From Alcaligenaceae bacterium (GTDB lineage: Bacteria; Pseudomonadota; Gammaproteobacteria; Burkholderiales; Burkholderiaceae_B): 64,000 nt of DNA. The translations under genes and the position numbers were made by a program. Below are positions 50,287 to 59,375 of this stretch, one piece after another; the stretch's first letter is position 1; the number at the start of each line of letters is the position of its first letter. The DNA is taken from contig JACCEN010000012.1 of the NCBI GenBank assembly GCA_013416435.1, forward strand, positions 44,868-108,867. Direction: 5' to 3'. The notes under the pieces are model-generated. The model did no database searches. It saw nothing but the letters and a program-made list of their open reading frames with translations, and had not been told where the DNA came from.

Positions 50287-51549
50287 TCAGTCGCTGGTGT
50301 TCGCGGGCCACACCATCTTGTAGTCCTTGACCGCCAGGTTCTCGGGCCAGACGGTGCGATACGCCTTGCCTTCGATCTGCTGCATCACGAAGCCCTTCTC
50401 CGTGTTCTGGCCGGTTTCATCGATGATGATGTTGTAGCCCAGCAGCTTGGTGATGTCCGTGTCCACGATCTTGGTCGTCGCCAGCGCGTCGCGGATTGCC
50501 TTCGGATCTGCCGACGCGGCGCGTTCGAGCGCATCCTTCAATACCCAGACGGCGCCATAGGCGCTGACGGACAGTTCGTTGGGTTCTACCTTGTGCGCGG
50601 CCACGAACTCGTCCCAGAAACGCTTGGCAAACGGGGTATTGATGACGGAGTCATATCCCGCCCAGCCGTTGGTGGTGTAGACCGTGTTGGCGATCTTCTC
50701 GCCCACCAGCGGGATGAAGTTGCTGTCGATCTGGCCGGCCGCGCTGCCGATGTAGGCCATGCCGCTCACCCGCATCTGCGCCAGCAGCTTGTGCAGCTGC
50801 ACTGCGTCAGCCGCGTATGAAGTCACGGTCACGACGTCCGGCTTGCGTCCCTTGACCTTCAATGCCAAAGGCCGCAAATCGGCCGTATTGGGCGGGTAGG
50901 CTTCGTCCAGCACGACTTCGACGCCGATCTTCTTGAAGCCGTCCCGCAGTGTGTTGGCCATGTCCTGGCCCCAGTCGGTGTTCTCGTACAGCATGGCCAC
51001 CGTCTTGGCCGGCTTGCCCGTGGTCTCGTTGGCGTACTTCACGAAGTCCACCATGCTCTGCGCGTTATAGGACGCCGGCACCTGGGTGGGACGGAACACG
51101 TACTTGTAGCCGCGCTCGGTGATTTCCTTCTTGGCGGCCAGGTCGACGACCCACGGCACCTGATGCTTTTCGGCGACGGCCGTGGCCGGGAAAGTGACCG
51201 AACTCTGGAACGAGCCGATCAGCGCCGATACCTTCGCATTGGAAATCAAGCGCTCGGCCTCGGTGATGGCCACCTGTGGGTCGCCGCGCGTATCGACCTC
51301 GACCAGCTGGATCTTGGCGCCATTCAGCGACTTGATGCCGCCTTCGTCATTGATGTGCTTGACGGCCAGCTGCGTCGCGCGGCTCATGTCGCGGCCTATG
51401 GAGGACGCGGCACTGGACGACAGCGGAATCAGATAGCCTACCTTCACCGGATCAGCGGCGTAAGCGGAAAAACTGGCGCCTGTGGCGACCACGGCAGCCG
51501 CCAAACTGGCGGCCAGCCCGTTCAAACGGAAGCGATTGCGGTTCTTCAT
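50287..51549 (-). CDS. Branched-chain-type ABC transporter substrate-binding protein (LivK-like)
   Basis: A 420-residue periplasmic binding protein with a signal peptide ending ...SFSAYA near residue 32. The mature start DPVKVGYLIPLSSSAASSIGRDMSRATQLAVKHINDEGGI, SALIGSFQSSVTFPATAVAEKHQVPWV near 107 and YENTDWGQDMANTLRDGF near 185 are family blocks. AAGGAGAC precedes the ATG. It follows the serine hydrolase gene by 28 bases. It probably imports the substrate of the PhyH and CoA-ligase enzymes upstream. Confidence 0.92.
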   Translation of the reverse strand: MKNRNRFRLNGLAASLAAAVVATGASFSAYAADPVKVGYLIPLSSSAASSIGRDMSRATQLAVKHINDEGGIKSLNGAKIQLVEVDTRGDPQVAITEAERLISNAKVSALIGSFQSSVTFPATAVAEKHQVPWVVDLAAKKEITERGYKYVFRPTQVPASYNAQSMVDFVKYANETTGKPAKTVAMLYENTDWGQDMANTLRDGFKKIGVEVVLDEAYPPNTADLRPLALKVKGRKPDVVTVTSYAADAVQLHKLLAQMRVSGMAYIGSAAGQIDSNFIPLVGEKIANTVYTTNGWAGYDSVINTPFAKRFWDEFVAAHKVEPNELSVSAYGAVWVLKDALERAASADPKAIRDALATTKIVDTDITKLLGYNIIIDETGQNTEKGFVMQQIEGKAYRTVWPENLAVKDYKMVWPANTSD

Positions 51550-51577
51550 GATGGGTGTCTCCTTGGTGTAGGTTTGT

Positions 51578-52786
51578 TTACGTAAGGTCCTGCGCCACCA
51601 CGTCGTAGGCGGCGGCGATCAAACGGTGGGCGCGCTCGTTCAGCAGCACGCCCGGTCCCATGCGATTCATGGTGTAGGCGAAGCCCATGCGGTGCACGGG
51701 CGAGGCAAAAGCCACCGACCCGCCGGCGCCCGCATGCCCGAATGCGTCTTCGCCCAGGCATGCACTGTCCAGGCCGCGGGCGCGATTATCCATGTTCCGC
51801 ATGAATCCCGCTCCGAACCGCGTGGGCACGAGCAGGCAGGCATCCTTGTGCGTGGCGGAACTGACGCGGGTCGCGCTGCGCAGCGCGTCGAGGCCAAGAA
51901 TTTCGATGCCGTCCCGGCTGCCTCCCAGCGCGAGCGTGCCGTACAAGCGGGCCATGCTGCGCGCGTTGGTGATGCCGCCTGCGGCCCCGATCTCGGCGGC
52001 ATGGCCGGCCCGGCTGTTGAAGCCGGCGGGACGCCAGCCGCCGGTATTGACGAAGTAACGCGCCGAGATGCTGTCGGGCTCGTTCAAGAGTGCCGACTCG
52101 AAGGCGTTTCGGGGTGTGGCGGCGGGCTGTGCCGGAATAATGGGGGACACCCGATGCTCTTCTGACTCGGGCAGGCCGATCCAGAAATCCAGGCCCAGCG
52201 GGTCCGCGATTTCCTGCCGGAAGAACTGGCCCAGCGACATGCCGGAGATCCGGCGCACCAGCTCGCCCACCAGCCATCCGAAGGTCAGTCCGTGGTAGCC
52301 CACCCGCGTGCCGGGCTCCCACAGCGGTGCCTGGCGCTCCAGGAAACCGACCATGCAGTCCCAGTCGAATGCCGCATCGCGCGGCAGCTTGTCGGTGATG
52401 GCCGGCAGGCCCGCGCTGTGATCCAGGAACATGCGCGGGGTCGTGTCGCGACGCTGGCTGTCGCCGAACGCCGGCCAATAATGAGACACCGGCTTGTCCA
52501 GGTCCAGCACACCATGCTGCGCCAGGCGATGCGCGCACAAGGCGGTGGCGGGTTTGGTGTTGGAGAACACGATGCTCACCGTGTCCTTGGACCAGGGCGC
52601 GCCCGTTTCCTGGTCGGACACGCCGCCCCAGAGATCCACGACCCGCTGCCCGTCGATCTCGATGGCCAGCGACGCGCCTGCTTCGCCGCTTTCCAGGAAG
52701 TTGGCCTCGAAGGCCCGGCGCACGGAAAGGAAACGGTCCTGGCAATATCCCTGCACCGGCGCTTGCAATGCTGTCGGCGCTATCAT
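51578..52786 (-). CDS. Serine beta-lactamase-fold hydrolase (class C / esterase VIII type)
   Basis: A 402-residue cytoplasmic hydrolase. The catalytic SxxK is SNTK at residues 75-78 and the Tyr motif is in YHGLTFGWLVGE (Tyr164). The N-terminal GASLAIEIDGQRVVDLWGG fits the esterase and LACTB-like side of the family, which hydrolyses esters or amides rather than antibiotics. There is no signal peptide, which also argues against a beta-lactamase. The ATG at 52786 overlaps the upstream PhyH stop as ATGA, so it belongs to the same operon. Confidence 0.88.
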   Translation of the reverse strand: MIAPTALQAPVQGYCQDRFLSVRRAFEANFLESGEAGASLAIEIDGQRVVDLWGGVSDQETGAPWSKDTVSIVFSNTKPATALCAHRLAQHGVLDLDKPVSHYWPAFGDSQRRDTTPRMFLDHSAGLPAITDKLPRDAAFDWDCMVGFLERQAPLWEPGTRVGYHGLTFGWLVGELVRRISGMSLGQFFRQEIADPLGLDFWIGLPESEEHRVSPIIPAQPAATPRNAFESALLNEPDSISARYFVNTGGWRPAGFNSRAGHAAEIGAAGGITNARSMARLYGTLALGGSRDGIEILGLDALRSATRVSSATHKDACLLVPTRFGAGFMRNMDNRARGLDSACLGEDAFGHAGAGGSVAFASPVHRMGFAYTMNRMGPGVLLNERAHRLIAAAYDVVAQDLT

Positions 52787-53718
52787 CGTGTCCGGGGCGC
52801 GCCGGCCGAGAACCCAAGCAGATAGCGCAGGTCGTTCGAGAACCCTGCCGCGACTTCCGGCGGCATCGTCGAAACGAAATCCGAGAAGGGGCGCAGCCAG
52901 GACAGGTTGTAGTTGCACAGTATCGCCCGGCGCGGCTTGTCGGTGTTGTTCGGGCCGGAGCGATGCCAGGTGTTGGACAGCCACATGGCGACCGAACCCG
53001 CGGGCGCGGTCAGCACGACCTCGCCATCCAGGGGGTCGCTGCCCCAGGGCGGCGACTTGCGCAGCTTGTGGCTATACGGCATGACCCGGGTCGCGCCATT
53101 GTGCTCGGTGAAGTCGTCCAGCAGCCATACGTTCTGCAAGGTCAGGGGAAATTCCGGCAAGGGCTCGGCGATCTGCCCCAGCGGCGCATCGACGTGCCAG
53201 GCGCCGCCGCCCGTTTGCGGCCCGATGCTGGTGGACTGGAAATCGTGCAGATTGCAGTCGGCGCCCAGCACGTTGCGCACCGCCGGCAGAATAAGGGAGT
53301 TCTCGATCAGCGGCGCAAGCTCCGGCGCCTTGTTGATGAGATTCCACACCCGCTGGGATTTTCCGTGGTCGAAGATGGTGGGCAGAAACAGAAAATTCTT
53401 GGACACCTTGTTGATCGGCTGCAGCCAATGCGTGCCGGCGTTCTGGCGGCGATAATCCTGAATGCGCGCCACCAGGCGATCGAGCTCTTCGTCATCCACG
53501 GTGTACGCCTTGCGATAATAGGCGCGGATCTCTTCCTCGTCGGGCGCGGGATCGACATCCTTGGGGTAGTAAGGATGCTCGCGCTCGTGCTCCATCACGC
53601 GCTCGACCGTCGCGCGGGCCTGCTCCAGCATGGCCGGCGGCATGACGTTTTCGACGACCACATAGCCTTTCTCGGCCAGCTCGTGGCTGATGAATTCAAT
53701 ATCGTGCGGCGTTTTCAT
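52783..53718 (-). CDS. Phytanoyl-CoA dioxygenase (PhyH) family oxygenase 1
   Basis: A 311-residue Fe(II)/2-oxoglutarate oxygenase. The HxD pair is in GAWHVDAPLG (His175, Asp177) and the distal His in NTWHRSGPNN (His252), followed by RRAI for 2-oxoglutarate. VWLLDDFTEHNGATRVMPYSHK (198-218) is a PhyH signature. It starts 24 bases after the CoA ligase gene. PhyH enzymes hydroxylate acyl-CoA esters or free small molecules, and the adjacent CoA ligase makes an acyl-CoA substrate plausible. Confidence 0.9.
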   Translation of the reverse strand: MKTPHDIEFISHELAEKGYVVVENVMPPAMLEQARATVERVMEHEREHPYYPKDVDPAPDEEEIRAYYRKAYTVDDEELDRLVARIQDYRRQNAGTHWLQPINKVSKNFLFLPTIFDHGKSQRVWNLINKAPELAPLIENSLILPAVRNVLGADCNLHDFQSTSIGPQTGGGAWHVDAPLGQIAEPLPEFPLTLQNVWLLDDFTEHNGATRVMPYSHKLRKSPPWGSDPLDGEVVLTAPAGSVAMWLSNTWHRSGPNNTDKPRRAILCNYNLSWLRPFSDFVSTMPPEVAAGFSNDLRYLLGFSAGAPRTR

Positions 53719-53742
53719 GAATTGCCTGCTCCTTCCTGATGC

Positions 53743-55308
53743 TCAATGAGTGTGTTGCAGCACAGGCAGAAGCTTGTTGCGCTGCAGTTTTCCAGTGGTG
53801 TTGATGGGTAGTTCGCCCGCAATGCCGATGGCTTCGGGCACCTTGTAGCGCACCAGGCTGCCGGCGCAGAAGGACTGCAGATCCGCCGGGGCCGGCGCTG
53901 CGCCCGGTTTGGCCACCACCCAGGCCTGAACGGCCTGGCCGTAGTGAGGATGGTCGACCGCAAAGGCCGCGGCCTGCGCGATGTCGGGATGCATCAGCAA
54001 GACTTCTTCGATTTCACGCGGGTGCACGGTGTAGCCGCCCACGTTGATCGCATCATGCCGCCTGCCTCGTACATAGACATAGCCCTCGGCATCCCGGCAC
54101 GCGATGTCGCCCGTATACAGCCAGCCGTCCCGCAAGGCGCGCTGCGTCGCCTCCGGCAGATTGCGGTAGCTGTGCATGACATGCGGTCCGCGCACACGCA
54201 GCTCGCCTTCTTCATTGGCGGGCAGGGTTCGCGTACCCGTTTCCAGATCCACGATCTGGAGTTCGCTGCATGGCACCGGCAGGCCGACGGACCCGATTTT
54301 TTGCCGGCCCAGCGCGGGATTGTAGGTCAGACAGGGCCCTGCTTCGCTCAGGCCATAGCCCTCGATGATCGGCCGGCCCGTCAGTTGGCGCCAGCCGGCC
54401 AGCACGCTTTCCGGCAAGGGAGCCGCCCCTGAATAGCAGTACCGCAATTGGCTGAAGTCCGTCTGCCGAGCCGACGGGTGCGCGAGCAGGGCCCGGAACA
54501 CGGTCGGCACGGCCGAGAAAAGCGTGATCGCCCGGGACTCGATGTCCTGCAGCGTGGCGGTGACGTCGAACCGGGCGTGAATGACCAGCTCGGACGCCGC
54601 ATGGCAGGCCAGGTGCAGCGCCATGGCGACCGCGGACACATGGAACAGCGGGGTGACGCACAGTATGCATTCCTGTCCATGCCTAGTCGGCAAGAGGGCT
54701 TCACGCTGGATCAGGTTGTAGGCCAGGTGCCGGTGGGTGATGTTCACGCCCTTGGGTCGGCCGCTGGTGCCGCTGGTGTATTGGAGCGATGCAAAGTCGT
54801 CCGGCAAGGGAAGATCGGTCAGGCTGCCGGGATCGCCCCGATACGCCGCCAGGCTGGCGCCGGCCTTGAGGGCGATGCGGCGTTCCGCCGGCAGCCTGCC
54901 GGCGACCATGCTCGGCGCCGGGCCCGACTCCGTGTCGAAGACCATCAGGGCAGGGTCGGCATCTTGCACCATGGCGGTCAGCTCGCGCTCGGTGTAGCGC
55001 GGATTCAGCGCCACCACCTGCGCGCGCAGTGCATGGACGGCATAGGTCGCCAGAACCAGGTCCATGGAGTTCGGCAACACCAGTACGACGCGATCTCCCG
55101 GGCGCACCCATTGCCGCCAGTGTTCGGCCAGGCCGGCAACCGCGGCTGCATACTCGCCGTAGTTCAAGCTCGCTTGCCCGAAACGCAAGGCGGGCAAATC
55201 CGGCCATTGCCTGGCGTTATCCAGCAGCATGTGCACGACCGATGCCGGCACAGGCTTCAGCACGCCCGCTCCGGCAATGGACCCGGCGTCGCTTGCCAGG
55301 CCGCTCAT
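53743..55308 (-). CDS. AMP-dependent acyl-CoA synthetase (ligase)
   Basis: A 521-residue ANL ligase. Motifs are YTSGTSGRPKGVN near residue 172, YGLSEAGP near 318, the hinge block LYTGDIACRDAEGYVYVRGRRHDAINVGGYTVHPREIEEVL near 397-437 and NTTGKLQRNKL at the end (catalytic Lys). It is not close to the two ligases at 22.7 and 30.3 kb. The ATG at 55308 overlaps the PhyH 2 stop as ATGA. Sitting between two PhyH genes, it may make the CoA ester they hydroxylate. Confidence 0.92.
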   Translation of the reverse strand: MSGLASDAGSIAGAGVLKPVPASVVHMLLDNARQWPDLPALRFGQASLNYGEYAAAVAGLAEHWRQWVRPGDRVVLVLPNSMDLVLATYAVHALRAQVVALNPRYTERELTAMVQDADPALMVFDTESGPAPSMVAGRLPAERRIALKAGASLAAYRGDPGSLTDLPLPDDFASLQYTSGTSGRPKGVNITHRHLAYNLIQREALLPTRHGQECILCVTPLFHVSAVAMALHLACHAASELVIHARFDVTATLQDIESRAITLFSAVPTVFRALLAHPSARQTDFSQLRYCYSGAAPLPESVLAGWRQLTGRPIIEGYGLSEAGPCLTYNPALGRQKIGSVGLPVPCSELQIVDLETGTRTLPANEEGELRVRGPHVMHSYRNLPEATQRALRDGWLYTGDIACRDAEGYVYVRGRRHDAINVGGYTVHPREIEEVLLMHPDIAQAAAFAVDHPHYGQAVQAWVVAKPGAAPAPADLQSFCAGSLVRYKVPEAIGIAGELPINTTGKLQRNKLLPVLQHTH

Positions 55309-56159
55309 GCGCCTTGCCCCTTGCCGGCGCTGCGGGCCGCTTTCGCCCTGTCGGAGGCCTCCCACACCGTCGTGCGCAGCGGTTCCCTGCCAAGCATCGC
55401 GATGGGGTCCTGATTATCGATATGGCCGTACTGGCCCTTGTAGATGCCGTAGCCGCAAAGCTCTTGCAGGCGGCGGGGAAACCGGCGCGCGACGTCTTGG
55501 GGAATGCCCAGCTGAAGGTTCTCTTGCTGGCGCATCCACCCGGCACAGTAGTAGCAGGAGATCGCATAGCGCCGCTCCGCGCTTTCATTGGCGCCGCCGT
55601 AATGCCACAGGGCGCTGTCGAACAGCATGACGCTGCCCGCGGGCATCGTGGCGGCGACGGTTTCGACCTCGCCGCCATAAGGCGGCGGATGATCGTAGCG
55701 GTGGCTGCCCGGAACGATTCTCGTCGCCCCGTTCTGCTCGGTGAAATCCGATAGCGCCCATACCGCGTTGACGGCCAAGGGCGGCCGCGGCCTGGGCAAG
55801 CGCAACTGCTGCATATCGTCGTGCAAGGGCTGCGCCGGCTGTCCCGGCCCCAGAGTCAGCGTGCACAGCGACGAAAGCAGAAGTTCCTTGTCGAGCACAG
55901 CCTCGGCCAGCTGCAACACCTCGGGCTGCAGGGGTACATCCCAGAATGCCTCGCCATAGGTCAACAGATTGTTGATCCGCACCGTCTTGAAGCCCTCGAA
56001 CGAGGTCTTGGCATAGGAATAGCCGCGCGACTCCTCGGCCGCCAGCATGGCGGCGATCAACGACTGGATTCGCTCTTGCGGGATCAGCCTTTCAAATACC
56101 ACGAAGCCCTGCTCCTGGAATGACTCCAGGCGCTCGCGCAATTGCTCATCATTCAGCAC
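55305..56159 (-). CDS. Phytanoyl-CoA dioxygenase (PhyH) family oxygenase 2
   Basis: About 284 residues. HxD is in PLHDDMQ (His113, Asp115) and the distal His in ALWHYGGAN (His186). VWALSDFTEQNGATRIVPGSHRYDH matches the signature in PhyH 1, so the two are distant paralogues. The start is GTG at 56159, five bases behind a full AAGGAGG. A GTG at 56189 is open too but lacks such a site. It is first in the operon and divergent from the AraC gene. Confidence 0.88.
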   Translation of the reverse strand: MLNDEQLRERLESFQEQGFVVFERLIPQERIQSLIAAMLAAEESRGYSYAKTSFEGFKTVRINNLLTYGEAFWDVPLQPEVLQLAEAVLDKELLLSSLCTLTLGPGQPAQPLHDDMQQLRLPRPRPPLAVNAVWALSDFTEQNGATRIVPGSHRYDHPPPYGGEVETVAATMPAGSVMLFDSALWHYGGANESAERRYAISCYYCAGWMRQQENLQLGIPQDVARRFPRRLQELCGYGIYKGQYGHIDNQDPIAMLGREPLRTTVWEASDRAKAARSAGKGQGA

Positions 56160-56224
56160 TACCGCCTCCTTGCCTTGCCCGGGTTTCACACCTAAACTTG
56201 TGCGGTGTGTCGCTCGCGCGTATA

Positions 56225-56238
56225 TTGATCTACATCAA
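56225..56238. promoter_or_regulatory. Perfect FNR/ANR-type box in the AraC / PhyH divergent region
   Basis: TTGATCTACATCAA matches the FNR consensus TTGAT-N4-ATCAA at all ten specified bases. It lies 66 bases before the PhyH 2 start and 129 bases before the AraC start. An oxygen-responsive regulator acting on an operon of oxygen-using enzymes would make sense, but clear -10/-35 boxes were not found to say whether it activates or represses. Confidence 0.6.
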
Positions 56239-56366
56239 TTTTTAATCTGGCCCATGCTATCAAGCCGTCGCGCGGCCATGTTTGCAAACCGTCCACGGCA
56301 ACTGCGCAATCGGTGCACTTTGCAACGCGTGCGGCAGAACGCCCTGCACACTGTTCCGGAACCAGC

Positions 56367-57320
56367 ATGAACAACCAATGGTCCACATCCGGCGTCGATC
56401 AACGCGAACGATTCGATTATTGGCGCGACGCCATTTCCAATGCGTTCGTGCCGCTCGAACCCGTCCCGGCAAAGGGGCAGACGGCCCTCGCCAATTTCCA
56501 GGGGGCCATCCGGGGCCTGCACCTGCCTTCGCTGCGCATCTCGACCATATCGGCCGATGGCCACGAAGTCAGCCTCACGCGCAGCGGCATCGCGCGCCAG
56601 CAGGGTTCGCCTTTTTTCGTGAATCTATTGCGCCGCGGCAGCGTGCACGTGACTCAGTACGGAGAACGTGCCACTGCCGCCTCCGGCGATATCTATGTCG
56701 TCGACTCGGCGGCGCCCTGGTCCGTATCGTTCAACGAACCCTTTGAAATGTTCTGTATCGAGATCAGCGACGAAATCCTGCGGCCGCGCCTCGGGGCCAT
56801 GGGCCGCCTGCCTTCCCCAGTGCTGTCGGGCGAAGGCACCCGGGTGCTGCGCAACTATCTGGGCATGCTGCAGGACCAGCCCATCGAAGAGCTCACACAG
56901 CTGCAAGACCTGGTGTTCGAGCATTGCGTATCGCTGGTCGCACGGTCGGGCGCCGGCGCCGCCGGGCAAACGCCCTCGGCCCGCGACAGCGCCGTCATGC
57001 GGCAGCGTGCGCTGGACTTCATCGACCGCAACCTGACGAATCCCGAACTCAACCCCGAAGCCGTCTGCAGCGCCCTGCGCATATCACGCAGCTATCTGTT
57101 CAAGCTGCTGGCCTCCGGTGAGCACACCTTTGCCAGCTACGTGCGCGAAGCCCGCCTTCAGGGCTGTCGGCAGGCGCTGCTGCGCCACCCCGCCCGGCCC
57201 GTGTCGCATATCGCATCGAGCTGGGGCTTCGCCGAAGTCTCGACCTTCAATCGCCTGTATCGGAACCGGTTCGGAGAAACGCCCAGCCAGTCCAGGGGTC
57301 AGACCCCATGCGGGGTCTGA
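56367..57320 (+). CDS. AraC family transcriptional regulator
   Basis: A 317-residue regulator. The N-terminal AraC-binding-like domain holds RERFDYWRDAISNAFVPLEPVP and GDIYVVDSAAPWSVSFNEPFEMFCIEI. The C-terminal double HTH has LNPEAVCSALRISRSYLFKLLASGEHTFASYVREARLQGCRQAL and SHIASSWGFAEVSTFNRLYRNRFGETPSQ. The ATG at 56367 is preferred over 56313. The final residues SRGQTPCGV are encoded by a palindromic repeat. It is divergent from the PhyH operon and is probably its activator. Confidence 0.9.
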   Translation: MNNQWSTSGVDQRERFDYWRDAISNAFVPLEPVPAKGQTALANFQGAIRGLHLPSLRISTISADGHEVSLTRSGIARQQGSPFFVNLLRRGSVHVTQYGERATAASGDIYVVDSAAPWSVSFNEPFEMFCIEISDEILRPRLGAMGRLPSPVLSGEGTRVLRNYLGMLQDQPIEELTQLQDLVFEHCVSLVARSGAGAAGQTPSARDSAVMRQRALDFIDRNLTNPELNPEAVCSALRISRSYLFKLLASGEHTFASYVREARLQGCRQALLRHPARPVSHIASSWGFAEVSTFNRLYRNRFGETPSQSRGQTPCGV

Positions 57321-57414
57321 CCCCGCAACCCGCAGGACACAGGGGTCAGACCCCGGACGGGGTCTGACCCCTTTTAAGGCGCGACCGGGGTCAGACCCAT
57401 TTGGGTCTGACCCC
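57295..57414. repeat. Cluster of three palindromic repeats between convergent genes
   Basis: Units at 57295-57324 (centre ATGC, contains the AraC stop), 57342-57371 (centre GGAC) and 57387-57414 (28 bases, centre ATTT). They separate the convergent AraC and GntR genes. The 28-base unit is identical to the one at 46769-46796. Confidence 0.9.
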
Positions 57415-57415
57415 T

Positions 57416-58102
57416 CTAACGCAGCGCCTTGACGACCGTCTCACAGGTGGCTTTCAGGTGGTCGAGCAATTCCTTCACGGCGGCATCGCTGTCCCTGCGT
57501 AACGCGGCTTCCATGATGCTGCGATGCTCTTCGTGCACCGATGCCTTGTAATGCTTCAAGCGAGCCAGGTTACGGTAGCGCTCCGCCTGATCAAAGAGAT
57601 TCTCGGAGATCGCGATGGTGCGCTTGCTGCCGCAAGCCGCAATCAGCGCCGTATGGAAACGGCGATGAGGATCCGTCCAGGCTGGGTTCACCCGCGATGG
57701 ATCATCGTTCTCGTAGCGCGACACCTCGCCCAGACGATAGAAGCTAAGGACAAGCTCGTCTTCCCAGGCCCCATCGCCGCGGGCGATGGACTCCCTCAAT
57801 GCGCCTTCGTACAGCCAGCATCGGGTCTGGGTCAGATCCACGACGTCTTCCTTGCTGACGTCGCACACGTAAAAGCCCCTCCGATCATGCTGGGAGACGA
57901 GCTGTTCCGTCGATAAGCGGTTCAACGCTTCACGCAGAGGTATCGCACCCGCGTCGTAGCTTCGGGCAAGGGAGCTCAAGCGCAGCTTCGAACCCGGCCT
58001 CAGTTCGCCCAGCAAAATATCCGACCTCAATCTTTGGTAGACCAAACTTGCAGCGGTCGCCTGCCCAGCGCTTTCCAGCAAATTAGATGTCGGCTTAAGC
58101 AT
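57416..58102 (-). CDS. GntR family transcriptional regulator (FadR/FCD type)
   Basis: A 228-residue regulator. HTH: VYQRLRSDILLGELRPGSKLRLSSLARSYDAGAIPLREALNRLSTEQLVSQHDRRGFYVCDVS (residues about 22-84). The FCD domain has HRRFHTALIAACGS, VHEEHRSIMEAAL and LLDHLKATCE carrying metal-ligand histidines. It is divergent from the Bug, FAH, Rid operon and probably represses it. Confidence 0.91.
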   Translation of the reverse strand: MLKPTSNLLESAGQATAASLVYQRLRSDILLGELRPGSKLRLSSLARSYDAGAIPLREALNRLSTEQLVSQHDRRGFYVCDVSKEDVVDLTQTRCWLYEGALRESIARGDGAWEDELVLSFYRLGEVSRYENDDPSRVNPAWTDPHRRFHTALIAACGSKRTIAISENLFDQAERYRNLARLKHYKASVHEEHRSIMEAALRRDSDAAVKELLDHLKATCETVVKALR

Positions 58103-58246
58103 AGTGAACCCAATAAAACAATGCCTTTGGAAATCGATGAAGACAACAACGTGACACTTTAACCCAACGTCCCTCGCCCTGCGCCGGCAGCCCCCGCATT
58201 CCTGACGGGCGCGTCGATGCTCTTTTCCGGTTTCCTCAGATTCATA

Positions 58247-58304
58247 TTGACCTGTTTTATTTTATATATTAAATTAATAAAAACTTAATTTTATATATAA
58301 TTTT
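58247..58304 (+). promoter_or_regulatory. Promoter and AT-rich direct repeats before the Bug, FAH, Rid operon
   Basis: TTGACC (58247-58252), a 17-base spacer and TAAATT (58270-58275) form a plus-strand promoter. Two near-identical 16-base tracts starting TTTTATATAT lie at 58260-58275 and 58289-58304, 29 bases apart. One covers the -10 box and one lies behind the start site. They are candidate binding sites for the GntR/FCD regulator. The rest of 58103-58318 shows nothing further. Confidence 0.5.
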
Positions 58305-58318
58305 TTTGGAGTGAGACG

Positions 58319-59293
58319 ATGAGCTGGAAATTCCTTCGCGCAAGCGCCGCGGCCTTTTTGCTGGCCGTTCCTTTGGCCGGCGTTGCCGCCGACAACTACC
58401 CCTCGCAGTCCGTCAAAATCGTCGTACCGTTCCCTGCCGGCGGCCAGGGCATCGATTATGTCGCCCGTACGCTCGCCCAGCGCATGCAGAATCAGTCGGG
58501 CCAGGCCGTGGTCGTGGACAACCGCCCCGGCGGCGGAACCGTCATCGGTACCGGCGCTGTCGCCAAGGCGCCCGCCGACGGCTACACGGTATTGATGATG
58601 GCCAACAGCTTCACGGTCAATCCAAGCCTGCAAACGAATCTGCCTTACGATTCGGAAAAGGACTTTTCCCCGGTCTCTTTGCTGACCATCACGCCCCACG
58701 TCCTGGTCGCGCGTAACGATCTGCCCGCCAACGACTTGAAAGAACTGCTGGCGCTGGCCAAGAAAGAGCCGGGCATGGTCACCTATGCCTCCATCGGCAA
58801 CGGCACCTCTCCCCATCTTGCAGGGGAAATGCTGAAGAAGCTCGCCAGTGTCGACGTGGTCCATGTACCCTACAAAGGCACACCTTTGGCGCTGACCGCA
58901 CTGATGGGCGGCCACGTGGACCTGCTCTTCGGCAACCTGCCGGACGTCCTCCCCTATCTGAACGACGGCAAGCTGAAGGCCCTGGCCATTTCCGCGCCCA
59001 AGCGCCATGCCAGCCTGCCCAAGGTCCCCACCATGGAAGAACAAGGCTTTGCCGAGTTCGAGTCCAACTCCTGGTACGGCATGCTGGCGCCGGCCAATGT
59101 GCCCGATGCCACCATCCAGCAACTGAACAAGCTCGTCGTTTCCATACTCCAGGAAAAAGAAGTGCAGGAAGCGTTCAATGTACGCGGTCTGGATGTCATT
59201 GCCAGTACGCCCGCAGAGTTCAAAGACTGGCTGCGCAAAGAGGTCGACAAATACGCCCAGATCATCAAGGCATCTGGGGCACGCATCGATTAG
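58319..59293 (+). CDS. Bug-family periplasmic solute-binding protein
   Basis: A 324-residue Bug receptor with a clean signal peptide ending ...LAGVAA near residue 23. Blocks are YPSQSVKIVVPFPAGGQGIDYVARTLA, VDNRPGGGTVIG, HVPYKGTPLALTALMGGHVDLLFG and SLPKVPTMEEQG. GGAG precedes the ATG by eight bases. First gene of the operon with FAH and Rid. Confidence 0.93.
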   Translation: MSWKFLRASAAAFLLAVPLAGVAADNYPSQSVKIVVPFPAGGQGIDYVARTLAQRMQNQSGQAVVVDNRPGGGTVIGTGAVAKAPADGYTVLMMANSFTVNPSLQTNLPYDSEKDFSPVSLLTITPHVLVARNDLPANDLKELLALAKKEPGMVTYASIGNGTSPHLAGEMLKKLASVDVVHVPYKGTPLALTALMGGHVDLLFGNLPDVLPYLNDGKLKALAISAPKRHASLPKVPTMEEQGFAEFESNSWYGMLAPANVPDATIQQLNKLVVSILQEKEVQEAFNVRGLDVIASTPAEFKDWLRKEVDKYAQIIKASGARID

Positions 59294-59375
59294 GGCTGTT
59301 CACTTTGAAAGGCCCAAGAGCCCCTACCTAGCGGCTGTCCAAGCGGCCGCCTTACCACAACAACCAGGAAGCTAC

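Noticed and set aside
51578-52786. Serine hydrolase as an antibiotic-resistance beta-lactamase
   Set aside because: No signal peptide, esterase-type N-terminus, and embedded in a catabolic operon.
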